From assembly GCA_964211495.1 (NCBI GenBank), contig CAXORL010000004.1:124001-188000 (forward strand): a stretch of DNA of 64,000 nt. The letters are read 5' to 3'. Of this stretch, positions 62,026 to 64,000 are shown in pieces (the first letter of the stretch is position 1; each line of letters starts with the position of its first letter). The notes below the pieces were generated by a model, which saw only the letters and a program-made list of their open reading frames with translations, was not told the origin of the DNA and did not search any database. This DNA is from Faucicola osloensis_B. GTDB taxonomy: Bacteria; Pseudomonadota; Gammaproteobacteria; Pseudomonadales; Moraxellaceae. The position numbers were made by a program, and so were the translations under genes.

Positions 62026-63030
62026 ATGACACAGCCCGCTGCCCTTGACTTGACCCAAGATAGTTCATTACAAAACTTAAAAAACCTACCTAACCTATCA
62101 GAGCAGGATTCACCGCAAAGTCAGCAGCCAGCCAACCCATTACCCACCGACCCTGTAGCCACTAGCGTGAAACTCACTGGCAGACTACTGAACTTTACCC
62201 GCCTAACTATTGAAGGCAATGATATCAAAGTAATTTTGACAAAGATTGCACAAAAGCTAGGTCGTCAACGTCAGTCTAACTTACCAGTGATTGTCAGCTG
62301 TCAACAGCCATTAAATTTAGCCCAGCTTTGGGGCGGCTTATGGGTGCTAGGGTTACAGCCGATTGGGTTGGTCACAGGTGCCAATGACACCCAAGCCCAC
62401 GAGCTTCGCATTGCCATTTTTCCAGCGGATGGGCAGCGCATTGATGGCAAAGCACCAAAAAATGTGGCGACGGGTAGTGAGCGAAAATCAGACAGTACAG
62501 CCAATACTCCATCCTCTCAACACGTTGAGCAATTCCCTACCCAATCACCCGCATCCGACAGTCAAGCGACTCAGCGACAAAATCAAACCGCCAGTGATAT
62601 CGTAACCAATAATACCGCAAGCCATGAGACCACAAGCAATAATACCGCAGCTGCACCTGACAAATTTGTCGCCTCATCGCATCACCAATCGCAGCTTGAA
62701 GGCGATTTGGTGCATAGCCAAATGTTGCGCTCAGGTCAAAGTATCAACCATGTTGGTGGTGACGTGATTTTGACCAAAGGCATCAATGCCGGCGCGGAAG
62801 CGATCACCGATTATAGCCTACACGTGTATGGCAAAGCCGAAGGGCGATTGGTGGCAGGGGCGACGGGCGACACCAATGCCAAAATATTCTGTTTGCGTTT
62901 TAACCCGTCACTGGTATCAGTTGCGGGGACTTATTGCCTAAAAGAAAATATTCCTACTGAGTATTTGGATAAAGCGGTACAAGTCAGCTACTTGGATGGA
63001 CAAGGCTTGGTGTTTGAGTTGATGGAATAA
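62026..63030 (+). CDS. minC: Septum-site determining protein MinC with extended linker
   Basis: FtsZ-ring inhibitor of 334 residues (E. coli MinC has 231). A polar tail of about 45 residues precedes the N-terminal FtsZ-inhibiting domain (SVKLTGRLLNFTRLTIEGND to LRIAIFPADGQ, about 47-137). A long Ser/Thr/Gln/Asn-rich linker (about 140-225) leads to the C-terminal beta-helix that binds MinD: RSGQSINHVGGDVILTKGINAGAEAITDYSLHVYGKAEGR (given in part) and KIFCLRFNPSLVSVAGTY. AAGG precedes the ATG. minD starts 257 bases downstream, a wide gap for this operon. Confidence 0.93.
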   Translation: MTQPAALDLTQDSSLQNLKNLPNLSEQDSPQSQQPANPLPTDPVATSVKLTGRLLNFTRLTIEGNDIKVILTKIAQKLGRQRQSNLPVIVSCQQPLNLAQLWGGLWVLGLQPIGLVTGANDTQAHELRIAIFPADGQRIDGKAPKNVATGSERKSDSTANTPSSQHVEQFPTQSPASDSQATQRQNQTASDIVTNNTASHETTSNNTAAAPDKFVASSHHQSQLEGDLVHSQMLRSGQSINHVGGDVILTKGINAGAEAITDYSLHVYGKAEGRLVAGATGDTNAKIFCLRFNPSLVSVAGTYCLKENIPTEYLDKAVQVSYLDGQGLVFELME

Positions 63031-63287
63031 CAATCACCTAAACAACCACTTATACCACAATCTATGCAAAAATCGTCAATCTCTCGATTAACTTCGAAAA
63101 GTTTTTTATGCTAAACTAGTCCAATTAACCAAATTTAGGCTAACTAAAATTTAAGTCTTAATTTTTAACGATTTACGTTAATTTATATCCATATTTTTCA
63201 AACCAGTTTAGCGTGAATGTGTGTCTGGCTTGATGGTTATTCACTACCGCCTCACTGACACCGTGCTATGAATAGGAGTATGCCAAA

Positions 63288-64000
63288 GTGGCAAAAATCG
63301 TTGTTGTAACTTCAGGAAAAGGCGGGGTAGGTAAAACCACCACTAGTGCCTCTTTCGCTACGGGTCTCGCCGTTCGCGGCTTTAAAACTGTGGTGATTGA
63401 TTTTGACGTGGGTCTTAGAAACCTTGATCTCATTATGGGCTGCGAAAACCGCATCGTGTATGACTTTGTTGATGTTATCTCAGGGAACGCGCGCCTGTCA
63501 CAAGCGTTGGTAAAAGACAAACAACTCAATAACTTGTTTATTTTACCTGCCAGCCAAACGCGCGACAAAGACGCCTTGACCGATGAAGGAGTCGCCGAAG
63601 TCATTAATGAGTTAGCCAAACAATTTGACTACATCGTATGTGACTCGCCCGCTGGTATCGAGCGCGGTGCCCAGCTTGCTATGTACCATGCCGATGAAGC
63701 CATCATCGTGACCAACCCAGAAATTTCATCGGTGCGTGACTCAGACCGTATCATCGGTATTTTGCAAAGCCGTACCAAAAAAGTTGAAGAAGGTACAGGC
63801 GTGGTACGTGAGCACTTGGTCATCAACCGCTACAACGCTGAGCGTGCGGAGCGCGGTGAGATGATGGATATCAATAGTATCTCTAATGACATCCTAAAAG
63901 TGCCACTACTTGGCGTGATTCCTGAAAGCAATAGCGTACTTGAGGCATCAAACCAAGGTGTGCCTGTGGTGCTGGATCAAAATTCAAAAGCCGGTCAAAC
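63288..64000 (+). CDS. minD: Septum-site determining protein MinD, N-terminal part
   Basis: Membrane-cycling ATPase that recruits MinC and is released by MinE. The GTG at 63288 has GGAG 9 bases upstream and gives VAKIVVVTSGKGGVGKTTTS, the deviant Walker A of the MinD/ParA family, matching known MinD starts. An ATG at 63280 is in another frame. Further motifs are VVIDFDVGLRNLDLIMGCENR, LPASQTRDKDALT, YIVCDSPAGIERGAQLAMY and NRYNAERAERGEMM. The frame is open to the right edge, so the C-terminal amphipathic helix and minE are beyond the window. Confidence 0.96.
   Translation, partial: MAKIVVVTSGKGGVGKTTTSASFATGLAVRGFKTVVIDFDVGLRNLDLIMGCENRIVYDFVDVISGNARLSQALVKDKQLNNLFILPASQTRDKDALTDEGVAEVINELAKQFDYIVCDSPAGIERGAQLAMYHADEAIIVTNPEISSVRDSDRIIGILQSRTKKVEEGTGVVREHLVINRYNAERAERGEMMDINSISNDILKVPLLGVIPESNSVLEASNQGVPVVLDQNSKAGQ

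Noticed and set aside
63280..63300. MinD start at the ATG at 63280
   Set aside because: Out of frame with the MinD protein; the GTG at 63288 gives the conserved N-terminus with good RBS spacing.
1..64000. Mobile elements, prophage, CRISPR array, tRNA or rRNA
   Set aside because: No transposase, integrase or phage genes, no regular spaced repeats, and no cloverleaf or rRNA-like stretch was noticed by eye; a tRNAscan or Infernal run would be needed to be certain.

Overview
The window looks like ordinary chromosome from a gammaproteobacterium of the family Moraxellaceae (Moraxella/Faucicola/Psychrobacter type). This rests on the gene complement, the moderately AT-rich DNA, and the mix of MurG/MurC, MinC/MinD, PhoX, SlyD and ProS variants; the genus is an inference because no rRNA is present. 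I found no tRNA, rRNA, CRISPR array, insertion sequence or prophage. Nearly all of the window is coding, with about 55 genes separated by short intergenic regions and many rho-independent hairpins.

Layout. 1-1660: peptidoglycan genes murC (partial) and murG on the minus strand. 1879-3991: a Tat-exported PhoX phosphatase lipoprotein behind a textbook double Pho box. 4063-9464 (minus): glutathione synthetase, a lipoprotein, pyrE, an orphan protein, an SDR enzyme and nadC. 9527-14878: two large membrane proteins of the DUF3999 and DUF2339 families. 15059-18675: ampD, murJ, fur (minus) and bamE. 18754-20117: RnfH overlapping a transporter-like membrane protein. 20390-24063: a TerD / AIM24 / TerD / DUF475 stress group. 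24338-28537: LysO exporter, a secreted protein, and the divergent electrophile-reduction pair nemA-like / yqhD. 28600-34555: a cation/proton antiporter, a GAF hybrid kinase, and a tight DUF3298-TatD-TcdA operon. 34615-35790: small membrane-anchored proteins and a frameshifted DUF596 gene. 35796-44539: prfC, AI-2E family exporter, slyD, csbD-like, prc and proS.

The most interesting region is 45885-52650. A 541-residue multi-domain protein, a COG2229-type small GTPase and a Roadblock/LC7 protein form one unit. They are followed by a dCache sensor histidine kinase and a double-receiver response regulator. The part list resembles a Streptomyces 'conservon' (sensor kinase, Roadblock, wHTH protein, GTPase), but in a gammaproteobacterium and with a different order. 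The first and last proteins both end in a short basic amphipathic peptide.

52787-64000: glyA; an overlapping ubiC/FemAB-like acyltransferase pair; rluE-like; DUF1345; DUF1877; an OmpA-like lipoprotein; a PlsC-like acyltransferase; a voltage-sensor-like membrane protein without an obvious pore; and minC with a partial minD at the edge.

Other points worth a second look are an A10-tract frameshift in the DUF596 gene, a short-repeat nonsense mutation at the DUF2339 C-terminus, an operator-like ATTTGT array between nemA and yqhD, and tandem mini-hairpins inside the TerD group.
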